Of a stretch of DNA of 64,000 bases, positions 11,805 to 23,856 are shown one piece after another. Position numbers and translations under genes: made by a program. The notes under the pieces are model-generated. The model had not been told where the DNA came from, did no database searches, and was given only the letters and a program-made list of their open reading frames with translations. How positions within the stretch are numbered: position 1 is the stretch's first letter; each line of letters begins with the position of its first letter. The DNA is from Adiantum capillus-veneris (Eukaryota > Streptophyta > Polypodiopsida > Polypodiales > Pteridaceae), in the NCBI GenBank assembly GCA_014529385.2, contig CM043959.1:85293029-85357028 (forward strand), read 5' to 3'.

Positions 11805-14800
11805 TTATTAAGAATATGTGGGTGTTAAGGTCCACCACTTGTCCAACCTATAAGGCTACATCTTAAAGGTTATTCTTTCTTACTACTTGGAGTGACCATG
11901 ATAGGTTTTACATGGGGGTTTGGTTCCAAGGTCCACCACTTGTCCAAGCTAACTCTATTGAAACATAGAGAGAAGCAAAGGTCCACCCCTTGTCTAAGCT
12001 AGGGTCCATTGAAACATGGAGAGAAGGATGCTCCACCATTTGTCCAAGGTAGGCTCCATTGAAACATGAGGAGAATCAAGGTGCACCATGTCTCCAAGAT
12101 GCTAGGCTCCATCGAAAAACATTAAACCCATGATATGTCGTAGATGAGGGGTTTACATTCAAGGTCCAACACTTGTCCAAGCTATTATTGTAGTAGCCTG
12201 AGTGTTTGGTCTCAAGATTCACCACTTTTCCACTCTATGTCATTATATTAAGAATATGTGGGTGTTAAGGTCCACCACTTGTCCAACCTATAAGGCTACA
12301 TCTTAAAGGTTATTCTTTATTACCACTTGGAGTGACCATGATAGGTTTTACATGGGGGTTTGGTTCCAAGGTCCACCACTTGTCCAAGCTAACTCTATTG
12401 AAACATAGAGAGAAACAAAGGTCCACCACTTGTCCAAGCTAGGGTCCATTGAAACATGGAGAGAAGGATGCTCCACCATTTGTCCAAGATAGGCTCCATT
12501 GAAACATGACGAGAAGCAAGCTGCACCATGTCTCCAAGATGCTAGGCTCCATCGAAATACATTAAACCCACGATATTTCGTAGATGAGGGTTTACATTCA
12601 AGGTCCACCACTTGTCCAAGCTATTATTGCTAGTAGCCTGAGTGGTTTGGTCTCAAGATTCACCACTTTTATTAAGAATATGTGGGTTTAAGGTCCACCA
12701 CTTGTCCAACCTATAAGGCTACATCTTAAAGGTTATTCTTTCTTACTACTTGGAGTGACCATGATAGGTTTTACATGGGGGTTTGGTTCCAAGGTCCACC
12801 ACTTGTCCAAGCTAACTCTATTGAAACATAGAGAGAAGCAAAGGTCCACTCCTTGTCTAAGCTAGGGTCCATTGAAACATGGAGAGAAGGATGCTCCACC
12901 ATTTGTCCAAGGTAGGCTCCATTGAAACATGAGGAGAAGCAAGGTGCACCATGTCTCCAAGATGCTAGGCTCCATCGAAAAACATTAAACCCACGATATG
13001 TCGTAGATGAGGGGTTTACATTCAAGGTCCAACACTTGTCCAAGCTATTATTGCTAGTAGCCTGAGTGGTTGGTCTCAAGATTCACCACTTTTCCACTCT
13101 ATGTCATTATATTAAGAATATGCGCTGTTAAGGTCCACCACTTGTCCAACCTATAAGGCTACATCTTAAAGGTTATTCTTTATTACCACTTGGAGTGACC
13201 ATGATAGGTTTTACATGGGGGTTTGGTTCAAGGTCCACCACTTGTCCAAGCTAACTCTATTGAAACATAGAGAGAAAACAAAGTCCCCACTTGTCCAAGC
13301 TAGTCCATTGAAACATGGAGAGAAGGATGCTCCACCATTTGTCCAAGATAGGCTCCATTGAAACATGACGAGAAGCAAGCTGCACCATGTCTCCAAGATG
13401 CTAGGCTCCATCGAAATACATTAAACCCACGATATTCGTAGATGAGGGGTTTACATTCAAGGTCCACCACTTGTCCAAGCTATTATTGCTAGTAGCCTGA
13501 GTGGTTTGGTCTCAAGATTCACCACTTTTATTAAGAATATGTGGGTGTTAAGGTCCACCACTTGTCCAACCTATAGGCTACATCTTAAAGGTTATTCTTT
13601 CTTACTACTTGGAGTGACCATGATAGGTTTTACATGGGGGTTTGGTTCCAAGGTCCACCACTTGTCCAAGCTAACTCTATTGAAACATAGAGAGAAGCAA
13701 AGGTCCACCCCTTGTCTAAGCTAGGTTCATTGAAACATGGAGAGAAGGATGCTCCACCATTTGTCCAAGGTAGGCTCCATTGAAACATGAGAAGAAGCAA
13801 GGTGCACCATGTCTCCAAGATGCTAGGCTCCATCGAAAAACATTAAACCCACGATATGTCGTAGATGAGGGGTTTACATTCAAGGTCCAACACTTGTCCA
13901 AGCTATTATTGGTAGTAGCCTGAGTGGTTTGGTCTCAAGATTCACCACTTTTCCACTCTATGTCATTATATTAAGAATATGCGTGTTAAGGTCCACCACT
14001 TGTCCAACCTATAAGGCTACATCTTAAAGGTTATTCTTTATTACCACTTGGAGTGACCATGATAGGTTTTACATGGGTTTGGTTCCAAGGTCCACCACTT
14101 GTCCAAGCTAACTCTATTGAAACATAGAGAGAAACAAAGGTCCACCACTTGTCCAAGCTAGGGTCCATTGAAACATGGAGAGAAGGATGCTTCACCATTT
14201 GTCCAAGATAGGCTCCATTGAAACATGACAGAAGCAAGCTGCACCATGTCTCCAAGATGCTAGGCTCCATCGAAATACATTAAACCCACGATATTTCGTA
14301 GATGAGGGGTTTATTTTCAAGGTCCACCACTTGTCCAAGCTATTATTGCTAGTAGCCTGAGTGGTTTGGTCTCAAGATTCACCACCTTTATTAAGAATAT
14401 GTGGGTGTTTAAGGTCCACCACTTGTCCAACCTATCAGGCTACATCTTAAAGTTATTCTTTCTTACTACTTGGAGTGACCATGATAGGTTTTTACATGGG
14501 GGTTTGGTTCCAAGGTCCACCACTTGTCCAATCTAACTCTATTGAAACATAGAGAGAAGCAAAGGTCCACCCCTTGTCTAAGCTAGGGTCCATTGAAACA
14601 TGAGAGAAGGATGCTCCACCATTTGTCCAAGGTAGGCTCCATTGAAACATGAGGAGAAGCAAGGTGCACCATGTCTCCAAGATGCTAGGCTCCATCGAAA
14701 AACATTAAACCCACGATATGTCGTAGATGAGGGGTTTACATTCAAGGTCCAACACTTGTCCAAGCTATTATTGCTAGTAGCCTGAGTGGTTTGGTCTCAA

Positions 14801-15250
14801 GATCACCACTTTTCCACTCTATGTCATTATATTAAGAATATGCGTGTGTTAAGGTCCACCACTTGTCCAACCTATAAGGCTACATCTTAAAGTTATTCTT
14901 TATTACCACTTGGAGTGACCATGATAGGTTTTACATGGGGGTTTGGTTCCAAGGTCCACCACTTGTCCAAGCTAACTCTATTGAAACATAGAGAGAAACA
15001 AAGGTCCACCACTTGTCCAAGCTAGGTCCATTGAAACATGGAGAGAAGGATGCTCCACCATTTGTCCAAGATAGCTCCATTGAAACATGACGAGAAGCAA
15101 GCTGCACCATGTCTCCAAGATGCTAGGCTCCATCGAAATACATTAAACCCACGATATTTCTAGATGAGGGGTTTACATTCAAGGTCCACCACTTGTCCAA
15201 GCTATTATTGCTAGTAGCCTGAGTGGTTTGGTCTCCAGATTCACCACTTT
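11805..15250 (+). repeat. Dimeric higher-order repeat, period about 860 bp
   Basis: Two unit types alternate. Type A has a shortened spacer ('ACTTTTATTAAGAATATG' at about 11,805, 12,664, 13,527, 14,387 and 15,247) and is followed by a CACCCCTTGTCTAAGC core variant and GAGGAGAAGCAAGGTGC. Type B has the full spacer ('TTTTCCACTCTATGTC' at about 12,226, 13,088, 13,950 and 14,812) with GACGAGAAGCAAGCTGC. The A-to-A distances are 859, 863, 860 and 860 bp. The alternation breaks at about 15,670, where two A units follow one another. Confidence 0.8.
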
Positions 15251-16839
15251 TATTAAGAATATGTGGTTTAAGGTCCACCACTTGTCCAACCTATAAGGCT
15301 ACATCTTAAAAGTTATTCTTTCTAACTACTTGGAGTTGACCATGATAGGTTTTACAATGGGGTTTGGTTCCAATGTCCACCACTTGTCCAAGCTAACTCT
15401 ATTGAAACATAGAGAGAAAGCAAAGGTCCACCCCTTGTCTAAGCTAGGGTCCATTGAAACATGGAGAGAAGGATGCTCCACCATTTGTCCAAGATAGGCT
15501 CCATTGAAACATGACGAGAAGCAAGTTGCACCATGTCTCCAAGATGCTAGGCTCCATCGAAATACATTAAACCCACGATATTTCGTAGATGAGGGGTTTA
15601 CATTCAAGTCCACCACTTGTCCAAGCTATTATTGCTAGTAGCCTGAGTGGTTTGGTCTCAAGATTCACCACTTTTATTAAGAATATGTGTGTGTTAAGTC
15701 CACCACTTGTCCAACCTATAAGGCTACATCTTAAAGGTTATTCTTTCTTACCACTTGGAGTGACCATGATAGGTTTTACATGGGGGTTTGTTCCAAGGTC
15801 CACCACTTGTCCAAGCTAACTCTATTGAAACATAGAGAGAAGCAAAGGTCCCACCCCTTGTCTAAGCTAGGTCCATTGAAACATGGATAGAAGGATGCTC
15901 CACCATTTCCAAGTAGGCTCCATTGAAACATGAGGAGAAGCAAGGTGCACCATGTCTCCAAGATGCTAGGCTCCATTGAAAAACATTAAACCCACGATAT
16001 GTTCATAGATGAGGGGTTTACATTCAAGGTCCAACACTTGTCCAAGCTATTAGTGCTAGTAGCATGAGTGGTTTGTCTCAAGATTCACCACTTTTTCACT
16101 CTATGTCATTATATTAAGAATATTAGGGTGTTAAGGTCCACCACTTGTCCAACCTATATGGCTATATTTTAAAGGTTATTCTTTCTTCTCCACTTGGAGT
16201 GACCATGATAGGTTTTTTACATGGGGGTTTGGTTCCAAGGTCCACCACTTTCCAAGCTAACTCTATTGAAACATAGAGAGAAACAAAGGTCCACACTTGT
16301 CCAAGCTAGGGTCCATTGAAACATGGGAGAGAAGGATGCTCCACCATTTGTCCAAGTAGGCTCCATTGAAACATAACGAGAGCAAGTGCACATGTCTCCA
16401 AATGTTTAGGCTCCATCGAAATACATTAAACCCACGATATGTCCTAGATGAGGGGTTTACATTCAAGGTCCACCACTTGTCCAAGCTATTATTGCTAGTT
16501 AGCCTAGTGGTTTTGGTCTCAAGATTCACCAATTTTAATTAAGAATATGTGGTGTTAGGGTCCACCACTTGTCCAACCTATAAGGCTACATACATCTTAA
16601 AGGTTATTCTTTTTTACTACTTGGAGTGATTATGATAGTTTTTACATGTAGGTTGGTTCCAAGGTCCACCACTTGTCCCAAGCTAACTCTAATGAAAGAA
16701 AGAGAGAATCAAAGGTCCACCCCTTGTCCAAAGCTAGGGTCCATGGAGACATGAGAGAAGGATGCTCCACCATTTCTCCAAGGGTAGGCTCCATTGAAAC
16801 CATGAGGAGAAGCAAGGTTGCACCACTGTCTCCAAGATG

Positions 16840-17132
16840 GCTATGTTCCTCGAAAATTATATTGTTTTTGACCACCTTGGAATGTGCATGATATGTTTTA
16901 CATGGGTTTTGGTTTTCCAAGGTCCACCCACTTGTCCAATCGATAATCCTATGTACATATATATTATAGGTAAGCAATCACTAACAACTAGATTCCCTAC
17001 GCTATCATGTCCAAGTAGCATGATGCTCTAGCATTGAATGGTCCACCACTTGTCCAACCTATACTCTCTTATGTAAGGGAGATCTCGCTATAAATTCAAA
17101 ACCTTCACGCCTAAATTTAAAATATTCCTCCC
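16840..17132 (+). repeat. Internal duplicate of the array's right terminus
   Basis: This stretch holds the ACATATATATTATA segment, 'TAGATTCCCTAC', and 'AAGGGAGATCTCGCTATAAA' followed by TTCAAAACCTTC and an AAATTTAAAATATTCCTCCC tail. The same string of features occurs once more at the true right edge of the array (about 19,480-19,735). Here it ends abruptly at 17,132 and re-enters a satellite unit mid-way (CATTGAAACATGACGAG). Confidence 0.75.
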
Positions 17133-19735
17133 ATTGAAACATGACGAGAAGCAAGTTGCACCATGTCTCCAAGATGCTAGGCTCCATCGAAATACATTAA
17201 ACCCACGATATTTCGTAGATGAGGGGTTTACATTCAAGGTCCACCACTTATCCAAGCTATTATTGTTAGTAGCCTGAGTGGTTTGGTCTCAAGATTCACC
17301 ACTTTTATTAAGAATATGTGGGTGTTAAGGTCCACCACTTGTCCAACCTATAGGGCTACATCTTAAAGGTTATTCTTTCTTACTACTTGGAGTGACCATG
17401 ATAGGTTTTACATGGGGGTTTGGTTCCAAGGTCCACCACTTGTCCAAGCTAACTCTATTGAAACATAGAGAGAAGCAAAGGTCCACCCCTTGTCTAAGCT
17501 AGGGTCCATTGAAACATGGAGAGAAGGATGCTCCACCATTTGTCCAAGGTAGGCTCCATTGAAACATGAGGAGAAGCAAGGTGCACCATGTCTCCAAGAT
17601 GCTAGGCTCCATCGAAAAATATTAAACCCACGATATGTCGTAGATGAGGGGTTTACATTCAAGGTCCAACACTTGTCCAAGCTATTAGTGCTAGTAGCAT
17701 GAGTGGTTTTGTCTCAAGATTCACCACTTTTTCACTCTATGTCATTATATTAAGAATATTAGGGTGTTAAGGTCCACCACTTGTCCAACCTATAAGGCTA
17801 TATCTTAAAGGTTATTCTTTCTCACCACTTGGAGTGACCATGATATGTTTTACATGGCGGTTTGGTTCCAAGGTCCACCACTTGTCCAAGCTAACTCTAT
17901 TGAATAATAGAGAGAAGCAAAGCTCCACCACTTGTCCAAGCTAGGGTCCATTGAACCATGGAGAGAAGGATGCTCCACCATTTGTCCAAGATAGGCTCCA
18001 TTGAAACATGACGAGAAGCAAGCTGCACCATGTCTCCAAAATGCTAGGCTCCATCGAAATACATTAAACCCACGATATTTCGTAGATGAGGGGTTTACAT
18101 TCAAGGTCCACCACTTGTCCAAGCTATTTTTGGATATAGCGTGAGTGGTTTGGTCTCAAGATTCACCACTTTTTTTAAGAATATGTGAGTGTTAAGGTCC
18201 ACCACTTATCCAAACTATAAGGCTACATCTTAAAGGTTATTCTTTCTTACTACTTGGATTGACCATGATAGGTTTTACATGGGGGTTTGGTTCCAAGGTG
18301 CACCACTTGTCCAAGCTAACTCTATTGAAACATAGAGAGAAGCAAAGGTCCACCCCTTGTCTAAGCTAGGGTCCATTGAAACATGGAGAGAAGGATGCTC
18401 CACCATTTGTCCAAGGTAGGCTCCATTGAAACATGAGGAGAAGCAAGGTGCACCATGTCTCCAAGATGCTAGGCTCCATCGAAAAACATTAAACCCACGA
18501 TATGTCGTAGATGAGGGGTTTACATTCAAGGTCCAACACTTGTCCAAGCTATTAGTGCTAGTAGCATGAATGGTTTTGTCTCAAGATTCACCACTTTTTC
18601 ACTCTATGTCATTATATTAAGAATATTAGGGTGTTAAGGTCCACCACTTGTCCAACCTATAAGGCTACATCTTAAAGGTTATTCTTTATTACCACTTGGA
18701 GTGACCATGATAGGTTTTACATGGGGCTTTGGTTCCAAGATGCACCACTTGTCCAAGCTAACTCTATTGAATCATAGAGAGAAGCAAAGGTCCACAACTT
18801 GTCTAAGGTAGGCTCCATTGAAATATGGTGAGAAGGATGCTCCACCATTTGTCGAAGCTAACTCTATTGAAACATGGGGGGTTTACGTTCAAGGTCCACC
18901 ACTTGTCCAAGCTATTAGTGCTAGTAGCATGAGTGGTTTTGTCTCAAGATTCACCACTTTTTCGCTCTATGTCATTATATTAAGAATATTAGGGTGTTAA
19001 GGTCCACCACTTGTCCAACCTATAAGGCTATATCTTAAAGGTTATTCTCTCTCACCACTTGGAGTGACCATGATAGGTTTTACATGGCGGTTTGGTTCCA
19101 AGGTCCACCACTTGTCCAAGCTAACTCTATTGAATAATAGAGAGAAGCAAAGGTCCACCACTTGTCCAAGCTAGGGTCCATTGAAACATGGAGAGAAGGA
19201 TGCTCCACCATTTGTCCAAGATAGGCTCCATTGAAACATGAAGAGAAGCAAGATGCACGATGTCTCCAAGATGATAGGCTCCATCGAAATACCTTAAACC
19301 CACTATATTTCATAGTTGGGGGGTTTACTTTCAAGGTCCACCACTTGTCCAAGCTATTATCGCTAGTATCATGGTTTGGTCTCAAGATTCACCAGTTTTC
19401 CACTCTATGTCATTATATGAAGAATGTCTGGGTGTTAAGGTCCACCACTTGTCCAACCTATAAGGCTATATCTTAAATGATATTGTTTTTGACCACTTGG
19501 AATGTGCATGATATGTTTTTCATGGGGTTTTGTTCCAAGGTCCACCACTTGTCCAAGCTAGATCTATTACATATATATTATACGTACAATATTCAACTAG
19601 ATTCCCTACCTATCATGTCCAGTAGCATGGATGCTCTAGCTTGAAGGTCCACCACTTGTCCAACCTATACTCTCTTATGTAAGGGAGATCTCGCTATAAA
19701 TTCAAAACCTTCCCGCCTAAATTTAAAATATTCCT

Positions 19736-20540
19736 CCCAAATCTTAAATATCCCGCCTAAATTTTAAAATATCCCGCCCAAATTTTAAAATTCAAACTTT
19801 TTTATAAAAATTTAAATTTTACTACTTAAATTTAAAATATTCCACACGAAAATGATTTTAAATTCAAGTTTACCACAAAAAGATATCATTATACCACCTA
19901 AATTCAAATATGCAAACCTCAAAACATTATATTGTACATAAATTCAAACAAATTCAAATTAACAAGCCTAAACTGATATTAGTTTGCATAGATATGAATT
20001 TATCACACCTAAATTATGTCACCATGTTAGAGAGAGTGGTTAGAGAATTTGAACAAGGTCCACCACTTGTCCAACCTAGATACCAAGAAGGATTGAGTGT
20101 ACAAGGTATTGTTTGGAGGTCCTTATAGTCCACTGGTCTCAAGGTCCACCACTTGTGGTAAGGGTCACCAAAAAGTGTATATATTCATCCAAAGAAATAC
20201 ATGTATTTTTGGTCTACATGTCCTAGTTTAAACCATTTATGTCCATTAGGTGTATCACTAAACAACACTACTATTTTTGAGAAACAGAAGTTACAATCAT
20301 ATCTACAAATGGATTAGAGGAAAATCAACTCAGCATACATCCAGAACTCGCTACAAGAATCGACTTTAACAGATCACGCAAGTAAGTCTTCCATTCAATT
20401 TTACTAGTATTACAATGTGTTAGTTATTTGTGATATTTATGTATGTATATATACTATGTATGCATATCGCAATTAAGTGTAATTGTGTATCTGCATTATG
20501 TATGAGTATTACAATGAAATAACACAAATATACATACATA
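19736..20540. other. AT-rich non-coding segment between arrays
   Basis: Repeated short blocks like ATCCCGCCTAAATTTTAAAAT (19,735-19,900), then AT-rich sequence. Two isolated satellite cores sit at about 20,055 and 20,140. No gene is visible. A GCTATAAATTC near 19,692 is a possible TATA-like element, but nothing ties it to a transcript. Confidence 0.5.
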
Positions 20541-20935
20541 CACATAGATAACACAGACGCACACATACATGAGCATGTATTTTCAAGAGAGAGATAGCAA
20601 GATACAGAGATAGATAGAGAGAGAGAGAGAGATAAATACCTGTTTTTTAGAGAGAGGAGAGAGAAAGATAACAGATTTCACTGTGTTTATGTATGTGGAA
20701 GAGAGGAAGACGATGTATGGGAATATGTGCACGTATTTTCAAGACAGAGACAACAAGATAACAGATTTCATTGTGGTTATGTATGTGGAAGTGAGGAAGA
20801 CGATGTGTCGGAATATGTGCATGTATTTTCAAGAGAGAGACAGCAAGATAACAGATTTCACTGTGGTTATGTATGTGGAAGAGAGGAAGACGATGTGTGG
20901 GAATATGTGTATGTGTGCGGGGATACTTTTAAACT
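20541..20935 (+). repeat. GA-rich microsatellite and 90-bp minisatellite
   Basis: AGAGAGA runs around 20,590-20,660 lead into three tandem copies with an exact 90-bp period. AGATAACAGATTTCA starts at 20,666, 20,756 and 20,846. Because 90 is a multiple of three, an open frame passes through all copies (about 20,683-21,330). I see no domain and treat the frame as incidental. Confidence 0.8.
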
Positions 20936-21430
20936 ATGTATCTCTGTCTTTTGAAGAGAGAGTGTGTGTGCAAGAAGAGTTACAGAGAACCATCTTCTCT
21001 ATATGGAGAAACACAGAGAGTGAGAGAGAGAGAAATACCTGTTTTTTCTCTATTCGTGAGGTGTGCAATGTCTCCCGAGAAGACTGCCCGATCCTGCCCT
21101 TCTGGAAAGCGTTGTGTACGCTGCTGTTTCTTTATCTTGTGCGCGAACTTTCAATCCTGTGCACTCCACCTGTGTGTTGTGTACGATGTCGAGCTTGCTC
21201 CTCTACGCGCGCGTATACTCCAACTGTGTGCGATCCGTGTGCGATTTCTGTGTGTTTGTTGCTCGCCTGCTTTCTCTGTGTGCGTTGCTCGTGTGCTCTC
21301 TGTGTGCCTAATCTTGATAGGGTTTATTAGAATTCCACGTATGCTACAAGTCCATGTTTTATCATAGGATTAAAAAAAACAAAAGCAATATAAAAAATTA
21401 ACCAATTCACACGACCAAAATTAAAGAAAT
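20936..21430. other. CpG-containing unique segment
   Basis: 21,060-21,320 is richer in G+C and CpG (CTCTACGCGCGCGTATAC and repeated TGTGTGCG) than the AT-rich flanks. It carries overlapping frames with many Cys codons, and none resembles a known protein. It lies between the two divergent genes and between two satellite blocks, so it is a reasonable place for a promoter or an untranslated exon. That is only inference. Confidence 0.35.
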
Positions 21431-21665
21431 CATGGTTGAAAATATGAAAAACATGCGTAACTCTATACTAGACCCCGCCTGGGGTGCTGCCCCAGGACCC
21501 CGCCCAGAACAATATCCCAAAATCAACCTCCCAAGCCCCGCCATCGAGAGCGCTATATTCCACATCCCCATCAAGAGCGCTACCCCCAAACCTCACGTGG
21601 AAGCGCTGCCTTGTCACCCCATTGTGGCATTTCCCTAAGACCCCGCATCTGGAGTGCTAAATGGG
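21431..21665. other. GC-rich short-repeat segment
   Basis: Several imperfect copies of an ACCCCGC...AGCGCT type motif (for example GACCCCGCCTGGGGTGCT, CCCCGCCATCGAGAGCGCT and GACCCCGCATCTGGAGTGCT). Its origin is unknown. It could be a fragment of a retroelement LTR. Confidence 0.45.
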
Positions 21666-22240
21666 AACATTCTTCATTAGTGAAATTTTGAACATAAATT
21701 ATATTAGCATATACTTAAATATAATACAAATATTAACATATTAGCTATACTACTAATTTACTGTAGCAGTTCTAGATTATGTCCCATACTATATTTAAGG
21801 TGCCAAAGGTTTGGCCTTATGGTCCTAGATTTAGCCAAGTGGTCAACACATATAGGACCAAGTACACACTGTGCCACAAAACTTGGCCACCACTTCACTT
21901 GCCAAAGTTTAGGCCACATGGTCAATCCTAAGTTTCCAATGTTCTTATTATGTCACCTTTTGCCTCGTGGAAAACCTAGGCTTGTTTTCACATACTCAGG
22001 CACTTCAAGCCACAATAAATTGTCATTACTCTTCGGCAACCCTTTTGTTCAAGTCTTTGAAAAAACATTGTTTAAGGCCACCCTAAACCATTTCCATTTA
22101 GGGGTGTCTAAAACTAGCTTTTTGGCAATTCGAGAAGAAAATGGTCAAAGTTTTATACTTAGTTTTAACCACTTGACCAATTCAAATATTGGAAAGCAAG
22201 GTCTTGTAATACTTTTCTTTGGACATCACACATTAAAACT
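21666..22240. other. Non-coding segment without recognised gene
   Basis: AT-rich, with an open frame at 21,819-22,271 that has no recognisable domain. Toward its right end the sequence grades into diverged satellite monomers (TCCCTCACTTGTCCAAGC). Confidence 0.4.
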
Positions 22241-23785
22241 AGGTCCCTCACTTGTCCAAGCTATGCTCTAATACAATAAAGGGCTTTTGGTTTCAAGATG
22301 CACCACTTTCCCAACCTTGATTCCATTAAAGAAGCTAGCTCTACTTAGACATTTAATAGCAAGGTCCTGCAGCAGTTCAGATTGAACATTTTCCATGGCA
22401 GCTAGGTCCACCACTTATCTAAGCTATGCTCTAATAGAGTAAGGGGGTTTTGGTTTCAAGATCCACCACTTGTCCAAACTTGATTTGGGAAGCAAGGTCC
22501 TATAATAGTTTGCTTTGGACATTCACCATTACAACTAAGTCCACCACTTCTCCAAGCTATGTTCTAATACACTAAGGAGGTTTTGGTTTCAAGGAGAACC
22601 ACTTGTACGACTTTGTTTTTGGAAGTAAGGTCTTTACATAGTTCACCTTGGACCTTGGACATTGGATACTACAACTAAGCCCACCACTTGTCCAAGATAT
22701 CCTCTATATATAGCCAAAGGGTTTGGGTTTCAAGATTCACCACTTTTCCAACCTTTCTTCCATTAAAGAAAGGAGGGGCATTATAACTAGGCCCACCACT
22801 TGTCCAAGCTATGCTCTGATATAGAAAGGGGATTTTGGTTTCAAGGTCCACCACGTGTTCAACCTTGCAAGACTCAAGGGATACTTGGACATTGGAAATC
22901 ATAGTCCTATAGTAGTTGATAGGTGGCAGTGGGTATTACAACTAGGTCCAACCTATGCTCTCATATAGCAAAGAGGCTTTGCTTTCAAGGTCCACCACTT
23001 GTGCAACCTTGCTTCCATTAAAGAAATGAGGGGCTACGTAAACATTGGCAAGCAAGGTAGCAAGGTCCTAAGGTGTTTCACCTTGGATATTGGGCATTAT
23101 AACTAGGTCCACCACTTGTCCAAGCTATGCTCTGATAAAGAAAGGGGATTTTCGTTTCAAGGTCCACCATGTGTTCAACCTTTCTAATATAGAAAGGGGA
23201 TTTTCGTTTCAAGGTCCACCACGTGTTCAACCTTGAAAGACTCAAGGGATACTTGGACATTGGAAAGCATAGTCCTATAGTAGTTGATAGGTGGCAGTGG
23301 GTATTACAACTAGGTCCAACCTATGCTCTAATATAGCAAAGAGGCTTTGGTTTCAAGGTCCACCACTTGTCCAACCTTACTTCCATTAAAGAAATGAGGG
23401 GCTACGTAAACATTGGCAAGCAAGGTAGCAAAGTCCTAAGGTATTTCACCTTGGATATTGGGCATTATAACTAGGTCCACCACTTGTCCAAGCTATGCTC
23501 TGATATAGAAAGGGGATTTTTGTTTCAAGGTCCACCACGTGTTCAACCTTGAAAGACTCAAGGGATACTTGGACATTGGAAAGCATAGTCCTATAGTAGT
23601 TGATAGGTGGCAGTGGGTATTACAACTAGGTCCACCACTTGTCCAACCTATGCTCTCATATAGCAAAGAGGCTTTGGTTTCAAGGTCCACCACTTGTCCA
23701 ACCTTGCTTCCATTAATATAGCAAGGAGGATTTGGTCTCAAGGTTCACCACTTGTCCAACCTATGCAAACCTTTTTCATGTTGTA
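22241..23785 (+). repeat. Third satellite block, different higher-order unit
   Basis: Uses the same core but a different composite unit. 'CCACTTGTCCAAGCTATGCTCTGATA' type starts near 22,796, 23,107 and 23,475 are followed by AGAAAGGGGATTTT, a CACGTGTTCAACC core variant and GATAGGTGGCAGTGGG. Spacing is about 310-370 bp. The left half is more diverged. The block ends about 70 bp before the start of the downstream gene. Confidence 0.85.
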
Positions 23786-23839
23786 GCATGATTTTTTGTT
23801 TGAAGAGTATTTTTCTATAACTATGGATTTAACAATGTA

Positions 23840-23856
23840 ATCTTTTTACTTACAGG
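23840..23856 (+). other. Splice acceptor just upstream of the DDE-like gene
   Basis: TCTTTTTACTTACAG ends at 23,855, and one base later is the ATG at 23,857. This mirrors the acceptor found before the minus-strand gene and implies an upstream untranslated or short coding exon beyond the satellite block. Confidence 0.55.

Larger units (their letters stand above)
5190..19735 (+). repeat. Main satellite array, about 440-bp higher-order units
   Basis: About thirty tandem units begin at 'core + GCTAACTCTATTGAAACATAG', for example near 5,769, 6,211, 7,113, 7,556, 8,878, 9,316, 10,109, 12,368, 14,087, 15,797, 17,428 and 18,737. Spacing is mostly 420-445 bp, and about 360 bp where an internal submonomer is lost (for example near 9,316, 10,975 and 18,737). 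Each unit holds about seven diverged submonomers. Four of these carry an almost invariant GGTCCACCACTTGTCCAA. The others carry variants such as CTCCACCATTTGTCCAAG, TGCACCATGTCTCCAAG and TTCACCACTTTTCCA. The minus strand gives recurring frames of 60-103 codons, without start context or domain, and I do not call them genes. Confidence 0.93.

Noticed and set aside
5353-19385. Dozens of minus-strand frames of 60-103 codons with recurring words such as LDKWWTF and SLHVSM
   Set aside because: They track the satellite unit exactly, have no start context, break in many units and resemble no protein. The open frame follows from the repeat composition.
5190-19735. Centromere call
   Set aside because: The higher-order organisation is compatible, but sequence alone cannot show centromere function, and the array is flanked by transposon-like genes.
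20683-21330. 215-codon plus-strand frame with repeats and a Cys-rich tail
   Set aside because: The first half is the 90-bp minisatellite and the second half is low-complexity TGTG-rich sequence, which yields Cys codons in several frames. No domain is seen.
21819-22271. 150-codon plus-strand frame
   Set aside because: No recognisable domain, and its last part already reads diverged satellite. It is insufficient for a gene call.
1-23785. CRISPR-like array
   Set aside because: Repeats are in a eukaryotic context, and spacing and spacer sequence are themselves repeated. There are no unique spacers and no cas genes.
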